This document shows positions 45,611 through 55,598 of a stretch of 64,000 nucleotides of DNA, one piece after another. The stretch is taken from positions 310,001 to 374,000 of the forward strand of contig NZ_BMEC01000002.1 in the NCBI RefSeq assembly GCF_014636295.1. Reading direction: 5' to 3'. The stretch is from Marivirga lumbricoides. GTDB taxonomy: Bacteria; Bacteroidota; Bacteroidia; Cytophagales; Cyclobacteriaceae. A model generated the notes under the pieces. That model ran no database searches, was not told the origin of the DNA, and saw only the letters and a list, made by a program, of their open reading frames with translations. The first letter of the stretch is position 1. Each line of letters begins with the position of its first letter. A program made the position numbers and the translations under genes.

Positions 45611-46813
45611 ATGGAAACACTTAATTTAAAGAAGGAATTTGTTCAACCAACAGCCATCAGCAAAAGGGCTGTTACTATCCCATTGTACCTATATGCCACT
45701 GTGCTTGCCTCCATTAGCATTATGGTGGGTTTAGTCTGGGATATTAGCTGGCATACCAGTATTGGCAGGGATGGTCTTCTTTCTCCCCCGCACATTGCCA
45801 TCTATTTTGGAGGTATTTTAGCAGGCATATTTTCAGGTATCAAGGTGCTGAAAATTTCTTTTTTCGGCTCGAAACAGGAAAAAGAGGAAAGCAATAAGTT
45901 TTGGGGAATTTTCTATGGATCTCTGGGTGCCTTATTCTGCATTTGGGGTGCCATAGCTATGCTTACCTCTGCTCCTTTTGATGATTGGTGGCATAATACC
46001 TACGGATTGGATGTGACAATTTTATCCCCTCCACACACTGTTTTGCTTTTAGGCATGATTACTATACAATTCGGAGCAATGATTACTGTGCTGGCAGTAA
46101 AGAATAGGATGAAAGTAAAAAACATTCAGGATGAGGGACTGAAGAAGGAATTATCTCTTCATTTTGCGCTTGCCTCAGGGTTTGTGCTTACTATGCTATT
46201 TACTATTGCATCTCAATACCTGAACAGGCACGATATGCATAGCAGTACATTCTACATTGTATCCAGTTTGTTATTTCCGCTGTTATTAGTGGCTGCTTCC
46301 CGCTCAGCACCAAACCGATGGGGAGCTACCTTTGCCGCTTTGGTTTATACCATCTTCCTGATACTGATGGTGTGGATTCTTCCTTTATTTGAGGCAGAGC
46401 CGCTTTTAGGTCCGGTTTTAAATCCTATTACGCATTTTCAGGCTTTCGAATTTCCTCTTTTAATCATCTTTCCAGCCATCGGGATAGATCTTATTACTCA
46501 AAAATTAGGACACAAAAATTCATGGTTATTATCACTTTTCTATGCCGTTGTTTTCCTGACTGTCTTTCTTGCTTTTCAATGGCCTTTTGGTAATTTTTTA
46601 ATGTCTGACGCTGCACGAAATTGGATATTTGGCACCGAAAGCTGGTATTTCGGGTCTGATCCCACCTGGGAATTCCGCTATGCCTATGCGGATTGGATGG
46701 TTACCTCTGGCTTAGAATTAGTAAAAGGTCTTTCAATCGCATTAGGAGTTGGATTTTTAGTTTCCCGACTGTCTATCAGGTGGGGCAAATGGATGCAAAA
46801 TATCATGCGGTAA
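45611..46813 (+). CDS. Multi-pass membrane protein with repeated W-H/S-P-P-H motif
   Basis: The 400-residue protein has about ten transmembrane segments. Two matching segments occur: WHTSIGRDGLLSPPHIAIYFGG (residues about 39-60) and WHNTYGLDVTILSPPHTVLLLG (about 126-147), sharing W-H, G-x-D, L-S-P-P-H and a trailing G. A third His site is NPITHFQAFEF. Such paired His residues could bind heme or copper. I do not recognise a named family. The gene overlaps the leader of the next gene by none; 46837 follows 23 bp later, suggesting an operon. Confidence 0.7.
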   Translation: METLNLKKEFVQPTAISKRAVTIPLYLYATVLASISIMVGLVWDISWHTSIGRDGLLSPPHIAIYFGGILAGIFSGIKVLKISFFGSKQEKEESNKFWGIFYGSLGALFCIWGAIAMLTSAPFDDWWHNTYGLDVTILSPPHTVLLLGMITIQFGAMITVLAVKNRMKVKNIQDEGLKKELSLHFALASGFVLTMLFTIASQYLNRHDMHSSTFYIVSSLLFPLLLVAASRSAPNRWGATFAALVYTIFLILMVWILPLFEAEPLLGPVLNPITHFQAFEFPLLIIFPAIGIDLITQKLGHKNSWLLSLFYAVVFLTVFLAFQWPFGNFLMSDAARNWIFGTESWYFGSDPTWEFRYAYADWMVTSGLELVKGLSIALGVGFLVSRLSIRWGKWMQNIMR

Positions 46814-46836
46814 TTCTTAACGTGCTACTCAATAAC

Positions 46837-48498
46837 ATGAAAAAAATATTATTCAATTTCGCAATTATCTTATTTGCTATACTCTTCCAAGGGCATATTG
46901 GCAGCCCGGGAATTACATTGGAAGGTGAAGCAGGTCCCTATTCACTTACTGTAGTCGTTAACTCACCGGATGTAATACCCGGCACCGCCACCGTTGATGT
47001 TTATGTGACTGATAATACCATTCAAGAAGTAAAACTTAAACCTGTTTACTGGTTTGCAGGTGCTGAGGGTACACCCCGGGCAGACAAAGCCTTACCTGTA
47101 CCCGGTGAAACCGGCCACTATAAGGGCGAGATTTGGCTCATGAGCCCCGGTAGTGCAAGCCTGGAAATTGAGGTAAACGGAGATAAAGGAGATGGTAAAA
47201 TTCTACTGCCAGTAATGGCCGTTTCCACTGCTAAGAAAACAATGGAAGCTTCTTTAGGCTGGTCATTAGCTAGCTTAGGTTTATTTCTGGTAATTCTGAT
47301 GATTACCATTATAGGTTTAAGCAGTGGCGATACTTTGCTGAAACCCGGTCAGCCCACTTCAGGGAAAATAAAAAGGAAAAGATGGCTTGGGGCTACCATA
47401 GGATTTGCTGTTCTAGCTTTATTATTATGGGGTGGCAGTACCTGGTGGAACAGTTGGGAAAAAGATTACCAGCGATTTATGTACAAACCATTTACTGCTA
47501 CTTCCTCCGTTTATGAAAAAGACAATAAACAGGTTTTACAGTTTTTGGTCGATTCTACCCAACTGGAGTCGCTTTATCTTACCCGAAGCTTAAATTATTT
47601 GATTCCGGATCATGGAAAAATCATGCACATGTTTCTGGTAAGAGCAGGCCAATTGGATGTTTTTGCACATCTGCATCCTCAAAGATTAGATTCTGCTCAT
47701 TTTGAAACCATTATCCCACCTCTGCCGGCAGGAGAATATTATGTTTTTACGGATGTTTCCCGGCTTAGTGGATTTTCCGAAACCATTGCTGATACATTGA
47801 TGATTGCTGAGCCTCCATCTTCTCTCACTCAAAATTGGAACGATTCCCTGTTAATGGATACTGATGATACTTATTACATAACAGATCCTATTATAAGCAG
47901 TACTGAGCAAGCACTAATGCCAGGTGGCGATATAGTAGTTTGTGGTAGTCCCGGAAAGAGAACTGTATTGCCTGATGGATCATTTGTAACCCTGGAACTC
48001 CCTAAAGAGGGTAAGTTTACTAAAGATAACTTATACCATCTTACCCTGGCTGTGCAGGATGAAACTGGAAAGCCTGCTACTTTAGATCCATATTTGGGAA
48101 TGATGGGGCATGCTGTAGTATTTAAAGAAGATGGAGGCGTTTATATCCATCTTCACCCTGTCGGTTCTTATTCTATGGCTTCACAAGAAACCATGGAGGC
48201 CCGGTTAAGCAGCGGAAGTGGCCAGATAAATTGGGATTCACTATTAAAACCCATTGACTTTCGGGATAGTGTTGACCGTGCAATTGCCTCTTTAAATGCG
48301 TTGCCGGCTGCTCAACGCGATAGCATTTTGTTGGTAGGAATGGACCACCCTAGTATTGATGACCCTGACCATCCAGATCATGCGGTAGTCCGGTTTCCTT
48401 ATACTTTTCCGACTGAAGGTAAGTATAGAATCTACGTACAAATGAAGCGAAATGGAAGAATATTGAATGGTGCCTTCGATGTAGATGTAGAAGGCTAA
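46837..48498 (+). CDS. FixH-like/His-Met-rich exported membrane protein
   Basis: I take the start at 46837 (MKKILFNFAIILFAILFQGH); the open frame upstream overlaps the preceding gene. The 553-residue protein has an N-terminal signal, a FixH-like beta domain (GPYSLTVVVNSPDVIPGTATVDVYVTDN region, about 30-130), two membrane helices (about 155-210), and a large exported domain rich in His and Met: DHGKIMHMFLVR, FAHLHPQRLD, MMGHAVVF, IHLHPVGSYS and MDHPSIDDPDHPDH. These recur in proteins of copper handling. Metal binding is inferred, not shown. Confidence 0.7.
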   Translation: MKKILFNFAIILFAILFQGHIGSPGITLEGEAGPYSLTVVVNSPDVIPGTATVDVYVTDNTIQEVKLKPVYWFAGAEGTPRADKALPVPGETGHYKGEIWLMSPGSASLEIEVNGDKGDGKILLPVMAVSTAKKTMEASLGWSLASLGLFLVILMITIIGLSSGDTLLKPGQPTSGKIKRKRWLGATIGFAVLALLLWGGSTWWNSWEKDYQRFMYKPFTATSSVYEKDNKQVLQFLVDSTQLESLYLTRSLNYLIPDHGKIMHMFLVRAGQLDVFAHLHPQRLDSAHFETIIPPLPAGEYYVFTDVSRLSGFSETIADTLMIAEPPSSLTQNWNDSLLMDTDDTYYITDPIISSTEQALMPGGDIVVCGSPGKRTVLPDGSFVTLELPKEGKFTKDNLYHLTLAVQDETGKPATLDPYLGMMGHAVVFKEDGGVYIHLHPVGSYSMASQETMEARLSSGSGQINWDSLLKPIDFRDSVDRAIASLNALPAAQRDSILLVGMDHPSIDDPDHPDHAVVRFPYTFPTEGKYRIYVQMKRNGRILNGAFDVDVEG

Positions 48499-48607
48499 GC
48501 TTAAATGATTAGATGAAAATGAGTAAATCTAGTATGATGAAATTAAAGTTCTTCTTTGCATTGGGATACACCTGCACATTAAAAACATAGACTTTTAGAT
48601 CTGACCC

Positions 48608-49189
48608 TCAAAGTCCAAAAGAGAACCCAAGTTCAAAAATGATACCTCCCGGAGCTAATATCCTCAGCACTTCCTCTGAGATAGGTGACAAATTAGTGCC
48701 ATCATTCACTACCCAAGGACTACTTTTAAAAGGAATAGAATACCCAACTTTCATGTTGAAGATAGTGTATTTCCCAATCCACCAATTATAACCAGTTTTT
48801 AAATTAATGGCACCAACACTTTCAAATAGCATATTAACTTCTCTTGTAGATCCACTGTTATCTTCAAGCTCTAAATCTATTTCAGGAATCCCTGATGAAT
48901 GAATATAGTTTATGCCAAAGGTCAAGCCATTATTGTAAGACTGGTCATAACGAAGCCCAATAGAACTTCTAAAACCCCAGGTACTTAAACCAAGACCTGC
49001 CTGAGCAAACAACTTATTATCGATTATGTAATTTGCTGAAATTCCTGCCAGTCCGGTATAACTATTCATACCAGTTCCAATGCCTAAATAAAATTTTGGT
49101 CTCTCTTCAGGATCAAAATAATTACCAGTTTGAGCATTTAATTCTAAAGAAACCAAGATAACGCCTAAAATAATTGCTATTTTTTTCAT
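48608..49189 (-). CDS. Small outer-membrane beta-barrel protein
   Basis: The 193-residue protein has a signal peptide (IALLLGVILVSLELNAQ-like start). Strand-alternating sequence with Gly and aromatic residues (FYLGIGTGMNSYTGLAG, KLFAQAGLGLSTWGFRSSIG) ends in FELGFSFGL, suggesting an eight-stranded barrel. The function is unknown. It is convergent with the FixH-like gene. Confidence 0.75.
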   Translation of the reverse strand: MKKIAIILGVILVSLELNAQTGNYFDPEERPKFYLGIGTGMNSYTGLAGISANYIIDNKLFAQAGLGLSTWGFRSSIGLRYDQSYNNGLTFGINYIHSSGIPEIDLELEDNSGSTREVNMLFESVGAINLKTGYNWWIGKYTIFNMKVGYSIPFKSSPWVVNDGTNLSPISEEVLRILAPGGIIFELGFSFGL

Positions 49190-49377
49190 TGTTATAGACC
49201 CCGGAATATATGGTTAATTATTCATAAATATTAGTTACAAATATATCTCAAAGATAGTGATATCCTAATATTGGATATAAATATTTATTTTTTTGCTTAA
49301 AATAAGAAAGTTTAAAAAGACGATAGAGAGTATATCACTGATCCGTAGTAGATGAATACCCCACATGGGCATAAAAA

Positions 49378-49404
49378 AAGTCTGCCCCTTTCGAAGCAGA
49401 CTTT
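49378..49404 (-). terminator. Rho-independent terminator after the amidohydrolase gene
   Basis: AAAGTCTGC and GCAGACTTT form a 9-bp stem with a 9-base loop and a T run on the minus strand, 23 bp past the amidohydrolase stop. Confidence 0.85.
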
Positions 49405-49426
49405 CTAATATAGCTTGTAATAAAAC

Positions 49427-52400
49427 TTATTTCTTCATTCCGGGAACAGCCTCTGGCCTTTTAGTTTGCCATTCGAAAGCTTCTGCTTTTTTAGCATCAG
49501 GAGCTACTTCATCTAAAGTATTGGCATCATACACTCTTCCGTTTTTGATCACGTGGCTTAATGTATTAGAATTTCTGATGTTCTCCAGCGGATTTTTCTC
49601 CATGATCAATAAATCTGCCAGCTTACCTGTTTCTATACTCCCTAAATCACCTTCCAGGCCTAAAGCTTCAGCCCCTAAAATGGTAGCCACTTTAAGTACA
49701 TCCATTCTTTCCATCCCCCCGCTAGCCATAGACCACAGCTCCCAGTGATAGCCTAGTCCTTGCAGCTGTCCATGACTTCCGATTCCGGCAAGCCCATCCG
49801 CCTCAACAAGTTTTTTCATAGTTTCTGCATGCTTCTGGAAAACATGCTCCTCTTCCATAAACCAGGCACTTCTTCTTCGTGATTTCTGTGCCAGTTCCTC
49901 GTAAGGTGTAAAATATTGCAGTTTTTTATCGTGGTACACATCTTCCGTTGCATAGTAAAACTCCTCTGCCCATGGCCCTCCGTAAGAAACCAGCAAAGTA
50001 GGTGTAACTGCCATTTTAGATTCAGCAATAGTTTGAATGGCATCGTTGTAAATCGGGTTAATTGGCAATGCATGCTCATGGCCGGGATAGCCATCTAAAA
50101 GCTGTGTCATGTTTAACTTGTAATCAAGACCACCTTCGGTAGTTGGCATTAATTCCAATTCTTTGGCAGCCATGATAATCCACTGGCGCTGCTGACGATT
50201 TCCCACCAAATACATTTTGATGCTTTTGGTGTTGTAATACTCACTGTACTGCTTCAATACTTCTTTAGCATGCTCCAATGATTTGATTTTGTACATCCAA
50301 TAACCTACTCCAGGCCCGGTGCTGTACACTCTAGGCCCATGGATCATACCTGCTTCCACCATGTCGGAATAGGTAAGCACATCGGTAGTGGAAGTCTGCG
50401 GATCACGTGTGGTAGTTACTCCGTAAGCTAAATTAGCAGAATAAATCCATACCTGATTTTTATGGATGCCCCAGTTGGGCCACATGTGCGCATGGGTATC
50501 AACAAAACCCGGAGTAATGGTTTTACCGGTCGCATCTATTGTTTTAGCCCCTTTCGGAACATCCAACGAGCCACTCTCTCCTACTGCAACAATCCTGCTA
50601 TTTTCAATCAGAATATCTCCTTTTTCAATTACTCCAGCATCCGTCATAGTAATGATGCGTGCACCTTTTAGTAAGATGGTTCCTTCAGGAATATCTTTGG
50701 TATAAGCTACTTTTATTTTTAGCTCTTTGGCGGTATACCCTTTATCTTCTTCCTTTTCTTTACCTTCCTTCTTCTCCTCTTTTTCAACTTCTGTACTATC
50801 CTTCTTCTCCTCCTTTTTCTTTTCAGCTTCCGCTTTCTTAGCAGCTGCAACGCTGTCAGCATAAGCTTTTCCTTCCGGGAGATTGTAAATAAAATGGCTT
50901 GCTCCTAACGACCAGTGAATATTTTTGCTGTCGGAAGACCATGCAGGAAATTCACCTCCCATTACCGTAAGCTTCATAGCCGGGAAAGCTGCTTTCTCAG
51001 GGTTTGACACTGATATTTTAGGCGTTTGTCCGTATTTAGGAATGGTGACAGCATAAACATCATTGTTGATTTTAGCCAATGCCTGCATTCCATCCGGTGA
51101 AATTCTGATTTCCGATGGTGTTGAAGCTTTGTTGTTTTCCCTCCATGCATTCTCTGCATCCGGTAATAAATTATGGCTGCCATCATGCGCATGAATCATG
51201 TCCACTGAAGAACCGAAAGTAGTAATTCCGGTTAATTCCAAGTGCTCTTTTTCATCTGTTCCGTCCCATCGGATAGAAATCAAACCATCTTTTCCATTCA
51301 AATAAATTCTATCTTCATTTTTGGTGAAATGTGGTGTATTTCTACCTTTTGCCTTATCAATAAGTGTAACTTTTCCGCCATCAGCAGAAATCCAGGCCAA
51401 ATCTTCCATCATTAATGAGCCAAATGGATCGATAGCATCTTTGTACACCTGGTTGGCACCTCTGTTAAACACAATTCTGTTCTGAGTGTAAGACCATTCC
51501 GGATCGATGTAAAGCGCTGGATCAGTGGTTAATTTTGTGATCTTTCCTTTACCGCTGGCATTTACTTTGTAAAGGTGTCCTCCTTCTTTTTCTTCCCATG
51601 TGGCAAAAACAATCTGTATTCCGTCCGGAGACCAGGCAGGCATGGCCTCTGTAAAATTATTTTTAGTGATTCTGACAGGTTTGCCGTTTGGCAAATCCAT
51701 TACGTACAATCTGTTTAAAGATGTAAAAGCTAATTTTTTACCATCGGGTGAAGGTACTGCATCTCTGATCTGGGTTACAAAAGCTTCTTTCTCATCTTTT
51801 ATAGGGTACTTAAACTTCAATCGAGGTCCCAACTCTAATTTTAAATCCACTTCGAAAGGAATTTCTTTAGCTGATTTGGCGGCTACATCAATTTTATAGA
51901 TTTTCCCTCCGTAACTGGCAATCAGGTGTTTGCTATCCGGTGTAAATGACATGGCAGGATACACGCCCAATGGCGCGATAGATTCCTGATCGTCCCGCTG
52001 AACAGGGTATGCCAGCCATTCTTCATCTCCGGTGATTAAGTTTCTCAGTACAAGTCCTGTTTCCGTTTCGAAACGTGTACCGTAGACTAAATATTTGCCG
52101 TCAGGTGATGGTGTTGGTGTAAATGCAGATCCATACCGGGTGGTGATAGTGGCCATATCTCCATCTACCATATCATAAGTACCAATTTGATACTGCGGAA
52201 ACTGTGCATTGTAGTTCCAGGCACTGCTTCTTTTGGAGAAATAGATCAGTTTTCCATCATAACTGAATGCCGGATCGATGGCTTTTAAGTTGTCAGGTTT
52301 ATCAATGAGCTGTGCGCCACTTCCCCCATCTTTATGGTAAATGTGTAGCTTTATATTTCTTCTGCCTTTGGCTCCCACTATATAATTACCGTCAATACTC

Positions 52401-52837
52401 CAATCAGCAGCAAAATAATTCTGGTTATCATCTTCTGTGATTTGCTTCATTTCCTCTGAAGCCAAATCCATCGTCCAGATGTTATCCGAGCCACTTTTAT
52501 CTGAAATAAAAACTATAGATTTTCCATCAGGGCTGTAGCGTGGATGGATATCGTAAGCCAGGCCTTCAGTAATTTTGGTAGCCTTTCCTCCTGATACAGG
52601 GATGGTATACAAATCTCCCATCATATCGAAAATAATGGTGCTGCCATCAGGGCTAACATCCAATGATAACCATGTGCCTTCTTTGGTAGAGAATTCAATA
52701 GTGCGTTCCGGCTCTAACGGAAGCTCTTTAGTGGCTTTTTTAGTGCTGTCAGGTTTAGACTCTTCTTCCTGAGCATTGGCATTGTAATGCAAGGCTGTCA
52801 GGGAGAAAAGTAAGATTAGTAGTTTAATTTTACCCAT
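49427..52837 (-). CDS. Tricorn/TolB-like propeller fused to an amidohydrolase
   Basis: The 1136-residue exported protein has a signal peptide, then seven or more WD40-like PD40 blades (YSPDGKSIVFISDKSG, WSPDGIQIVFATWEEKEG, ISPDGMQALAKINNDV), a Lys/Glu-rich linker at about 680-715, and a C-terminal amidohydrolase (about 720-1120) with the metal-site motif GFVDTHAHMWPN, a later HEHALPI and Asp in the last strands. It probably hydrolyses peptide or cyclic amide substrates in the periplasm. It is monocistronic, with its own terminator. Confidence 0.93.
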   Translation of the reverse strand: MGKIKLLILLFSLTALHYNANAQEEESKPDSTKKATKELPLEPERTIEFSTKEGTWLSLDVSPDGSTIIFDMMGDLYTIPVSGGKATKITEGLAYDIHPRYSPDGKSIVFISDKSGSDNIWTMDLASEEMKQITEDDNQNYFAADWSIDGNYIVGAKGRRNIKLHIYHKDGGSGAQLIDKPDNLKAIDPAFSYDGKLIYFSKRSSAWNYNAQFPQYQIGTYDMVDGDMATITTRYGSAFTPTPSPDGKYLVYGTRFETETGLVLRNLITGDEEWLAYPVQRDDQESIAPLGVYPAMSFTPDSKHLIASYGGKIYKIDVAAKSAKEIPFEVDLKLELGPRLKFKYPIKDEKEAFVTQIRDAVPSPDGKKLAFTSLNRLYVMDLPNGKPVRITKNNFTEAMPAWSPDGIQIVFATWEEKEGGHLYKVNASGKGKITKLTTDPALYIDPEWSYTQNRIVFNRGANQVYKDAIDPFGSLMMEDLAWISADGGKVTLIDKAKGRNTPHFTKNEDRIYLNGKDGLISIRWDGTDEKEHLELTGITTFGSSVDMIHAHDGSHNLLPDAENAWRENNKASTPSEIRISPDGMQALAKINNDVYAVTIPKYGQTPKISVSNPEKAAFPAMKLTVMGGEFPAWSSDSKNIHWSLGASHFIYNLPEGKAYADSVAAAKKAEAEKKKEEKKDSTEVEKEEKKEGKEKEEDKGYTAKELKIKVAYTKDIPEGTILLKGARIITMTDAGVIEKGDILIENSRIVAVGESGSLDVPKGAKTIDATGKTITPGFVDTHAHMWPNWGIHKNQVWIYSANLAYGVTTTRDPQTSTTDVLTYSDMVEAGMIHGPRVYSTGPGVGYWMYKIKSLEHAKEVLKQYSEYYNTKSIKMYLVGNRQQRQWIIMAAKELELMPTTEGGLDYKLNMTQLLDGYPGHEHALPINPIYNDAIQTIAESKMAVTPTLLVSYGGPWAEEFYYATEDVYHDKKLQYFTPYEELAQKSRRRSAWFMEEEHVFQKHAETMKKLVEADGLAGIGSHGQLQGLGYHWELWSMASGGMERMDVLKVATILGAEALGLEGDLGSIETGKLADLLIMEKNPLENIRNSNTLSHVIKNGRVYDANTLDEVAPDAKKAEAFEWQTKRPEAVPGMKK

Positions 52838-52935
52838 ACTGTAAATTGTTAATGATTAGTTATGGAAATATAGTAAATGAATTAATTGCTGAAGCATGAA
52901 ATTACAAGAATGGTAAAATTGAGGCTATTGGATAT

Positions 52936-53065
52936 GGTTCGGGAGACTCGAACCATGGTAGATATGTTCGAGAGACTTGAACCGCGGCAATAGCAAGATT
53001 CAAATTGATAATTCGTGAGATTTGAACAAAGGTTCAAATGGGGTGTGGTTCGAGAGACACGAACC
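52936..53065. repeat. Four-copy GGTTCGAGAGACTCGAACC hairpin cluster
   Basis: Four 18-19-bp imperfect palindromes occur at 52936-52954, 52965-52983, about 53010-53027 and 53047-53065. Copies 1, 2 and 4 share the GTTCG-GAGAC centre and GAACC ends. The first two are preceded by GATAT. It fills the gap between the amidohydrolase start and the GH2 3' end, and resembles neither a tRNA nor a CRISPR. Confidence 0.75.
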
Positions 53066-53110
53066 TTGACAGTGAGAGAATATTAGAAAATTTTCACTTT
53101 AATTTAAGCT

Positions 53111-54916
53111 CTAATTGTTCTCATTCAGATAATAATCCTGCAAAATGTAAAATGCCTGCTTTTTCATTCCTTGTTCTGAAATGAGCCCTTTTCTATTAAA
53201 GTCTCCCTGAATTCTTCTTAAATGCCTTCTGGCAGAGCGAAAATCCATCAAAATCCATGGAGAAGCACCTGCAAGAAAATCGATATTTCTCATCATTTCA
53301 ATGTTGTTTTTGTATACATCGGCCTGGTATTCCTCCGTCCAACGCTCATTTTTCTCACCATGCAAACCATACAAAGCCCCGCCTCCTACCTCACTCATAA
53401 TCATTGGCTTATTATAGTCAGTGGCCCACTTTATATCAGCACAATCTCCGGGTGCACCAGCATACCATCCACAGTAATTATTAATTCCAATTACATCCAC
53501 CACCTTACCCAAAGGGTCTTCAATGAATTTAGCTCCCTCTCTGCTGCCCTGCGTATCTAAAGCAGCTGTTATTAACCTGGAATCGTCCAGTTCTCTTGCT
53601 TTTGTGGCTAATTGTGTCAAGAATTTCAACCTTGGTTCTCCTTCAGGTGTTTCATTGGCTACAGACCAAAGAATAACCGCTGCCCTGTTTTTATCCCGGG
53701 AAATCATTTCTTTCAATTGATTTTCAGCATTAGCATAGGTGCTTTCATTATCAAACAGCACTGTCCAATACACCGGGATTTCAGACCAGATGAGGAATCC
53801 CATCTTTTCTGCTTCCCTAACCATTGCTTCATTGTGAGGATAATGTGCTAACCTGATGAAATTACAGCCCAACTCCTTCGCCCAGGTCAGTAAAATCCTG
53901 CACTCTTCTACCGACACTACCCTTCCTGTTTTAAAAGGAGCTTCCTCATGAATACTGATTCCTTTCAGGAAAACAGGCTTGCCATTTAATACAATTTTTG
54001 CGCCTTCCGTTTTGATGGTTCTGAAACCAATCCGGTCTGTAATCCTTTCATTGCCAAGGCTTAAGTTGACTTCATATAATTTAGGGTTCGATGGACTCCA
54101 CAGAACAGGTTTGGCTTTGATACTGAATGAAGCTTTTCCATCTGTTAATTTTGCTGTAACTGATTTTTTTAATTCCGGGATAGAAATAGCTACTTCTTCT
54201 CCTTCTTTGCCATTTTTAACTGTTACCCAACCTTCAATTAAGTCAGGATTGTTATTGGCAAGCTGTATAGAATAATCGAAAATATGCTTTTTAGGAACTG
54301 TGATTAAATGTACAGACCGTGTGATTCCTCCATAATTCCACCAGTCGGTATTGATAGTGGGAACTGCTTCACGCTTACGTTTATTATCCACTTTAACCAC
54401 AACAAAATTTTCACCTTCCTTTAGCTTTCCACTCACATCAAATTGAAAAGGAGTATATCCGCCAACATGTGTGCCTAATTTCTCGCCATTCAAATACACA
54501 GTGGCTTCATAATTTACAGCTTCAAAATAAAGGTAAGCTGCCTCATCCGAGTTTCCATTAAAATGAAAGTCCCGCTTATACCAGACCGTTCCCTCATAAT
54601 AATACAATTTATCAAATTGAGTATTCCAATCGCCCGGAACAGATATCTGCCAATCTGAATCAAAATCATACTCTATCAGATCAGAAGGAGATTCCATCTT
54701 TTTGTTGATAAAATACCCATCAGGTTTGGCTTTATAACGGTGATTATAATAGCCATTCTCCAAAGGATCCACAATAATTTCCCACATCCCATTGAGAGAA
54801 GTAGTATTTCTTCCCTGGATGTTCTGCAATAGATCGGTTTTAATAGATTCCTGTGCCTTTGATAAATTACTGATAATGCTGAATGCTATTAACCACACTA
54901 AATTCAAGTATTTCAT
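53111..54916 (-). CDS. Glycoside hydrolase family 2 (beta-glucuronidase-like)
   Basis: The 601-residue exported enzyme has a signal peptide (IAFSIISNLSKAQ), the N-terminal sugar-binding domain (LNGMWEIIVDPLENGYYNHR, WYKRDFHFNGNSDE), the central Ig-like domain, and the TIM barrel with acid/base Glu in ILWSVANETPEGE and nucleophile Glu in MIMSEVGGGALYG. The GNTQFD-type loops are short. The most similar members are beta-glucuronidases or beta-galactosidases. No polysaccharide locus surrounds it. Confidence 0.92.
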   Translation of the reverse strand: MKYLNLVWLIAFSIISNLSKAQESIKTDLLQNIQGRNTTSLNGMWEIIVDPLENGYYNHRYKAKPDGYFINKKMESPSDLIEYDFDSDWQISVPGDWNTQFDKLYYYEGTVWYKRDFHFNGNSDEAAYLYFEAVNYEATVYLNGEKLGTHVGGYTPFQFDVSGKLKEGENFVVVKVDNKRKREAVPTINTDWWNYGGITRSVHLITVPKKHIFDYSIQLANNNPDLIEGWVTVKNGKEGEEVAISIPELKKSVTAKLTDGKASFSIKAKPVLWSPSNPKLYEVNLSLGNERITDRIGFRTIKTEGAKIVLNGKPVFLKGISIHEEAPFKTGRVVSVEECRILLTWAKELGCNFIRLAHYPHNEAMVREAEKMGFLIWSEIPVYWTVLFDNESTYANAENQLKEMISRDKNRAAVILWSVANETPEGEPRLKFLTQLATKARELDDSRLITAALDTQGSREGAKFIEDPLGKVVDVIGINNYCGWYAGAPGDCADIKWATDYNKPMIMSEVGGGALYGLHGEKNERWTEEYQADVYKNNIEMMRNIDFLAGASPWILMDFRSARRHLRRIQGDFNRKGLISEQGMKKQAFYILQDYYLNENN

Positions 54917-54960
54917 AAAAATTCCGTTTTAGTTAATTTACAGGAATATAAACTTAAGCA

Positions 54961-55548
54961 TCAATTATGGAGTAAGTTATTGATTTTCGCGTACTGCAGC
55001 AACATAATGGTTTTTCCATCATTGATTTCACCAGTAGCAATTTTGCTGTAAGCTTGTTCAAAGTCCCATTCCAGCACCTCAATATTTTCCTGCTCTTCAT
55101 CCAGGCCTCCACCCTCACCTATTTTCATGCTTTTATCATATTCAGCAATAAAGAAATGGATGATCTCTGTTACTGATCCGGGGGACATATAGGCCTGAAA
55201 TATCTTTTTCACATTGCTCACTTTGTAGCCGGTTTCCTCCTCTGTTTCCTTACGGATGGCATCTTCAGCATTGTTTTCATCCAGCAAACCTGCACAGGCT
55301 TCTACCATCATGCCCGTTTCATTACCATTTATAAAAGTGGGGAGCCTGAACTGCCTGGTGAGAATTATTTTTTTAGTTTGGGCATTGTACAGTAAAATGG
55401 TGGCTCCATTGCCTCTGTCATAGGCTTCACGGGTTTGAGTTTCCCATTCTCCCTGGCTATTTTGAATGTCATAAAATATTTTTTTCAGGGTATACCAGTT
55501 ATCAGAGAGGATTTCAGTTTTCGTAATTTTAACTGATGGATTGAACAT
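54961..55548 (-). CDS. nudK: GDP-mannose pyrophosphatase NudK-type NUDIX hydrolase
   Basis: The 195-residue enzyme has the NUDIX box in GLLDENNAEDAIRKETEEETGY (G-x5-E-x7-R-E-x2-E-E-x-G pattern). ILSDNWYTLKKIFYDIQ at the N-terminus and MSPGSVTEIIHFFIAEYD match NudK-type proteins, which split GDP-mannose into GMP and mannose phosphate. Cytosolic. It is 44 bp upstream of the GH2 gene on the transcript and could be cotranscribed. Confidence 0.92.
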   Translation of the reverse strand: MFNPSVKITKTEILSDNWYTLKKIFYDIQNSQGEWETQTREAYDRGNGATILLYNAQTKKIILTRQFRLPTFINGNETGMMVEACAGLLDENNAEDAIRKETEEETGYKVSNVKKIFQAYMSPGSVTEIIHFFIAEYDKSMKIGEGGGLDEEQENIEVLEWDFEQAYSKIATGEINDGKTIMLLQYAKINNLLHN

Positions 55549-55598
55549 GATAGGTAAAGGTAAATGATTAAATAATTCCTGATATTACAGATTTAAAT

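Noticed and set aside
52936-53065. Possible CRISPR array or tRNA in the GGTTCG repeats
   Set aside because: The units are palindromic with spacers of unequal and short length, and no acceptor stem or anticodon arm can be built.
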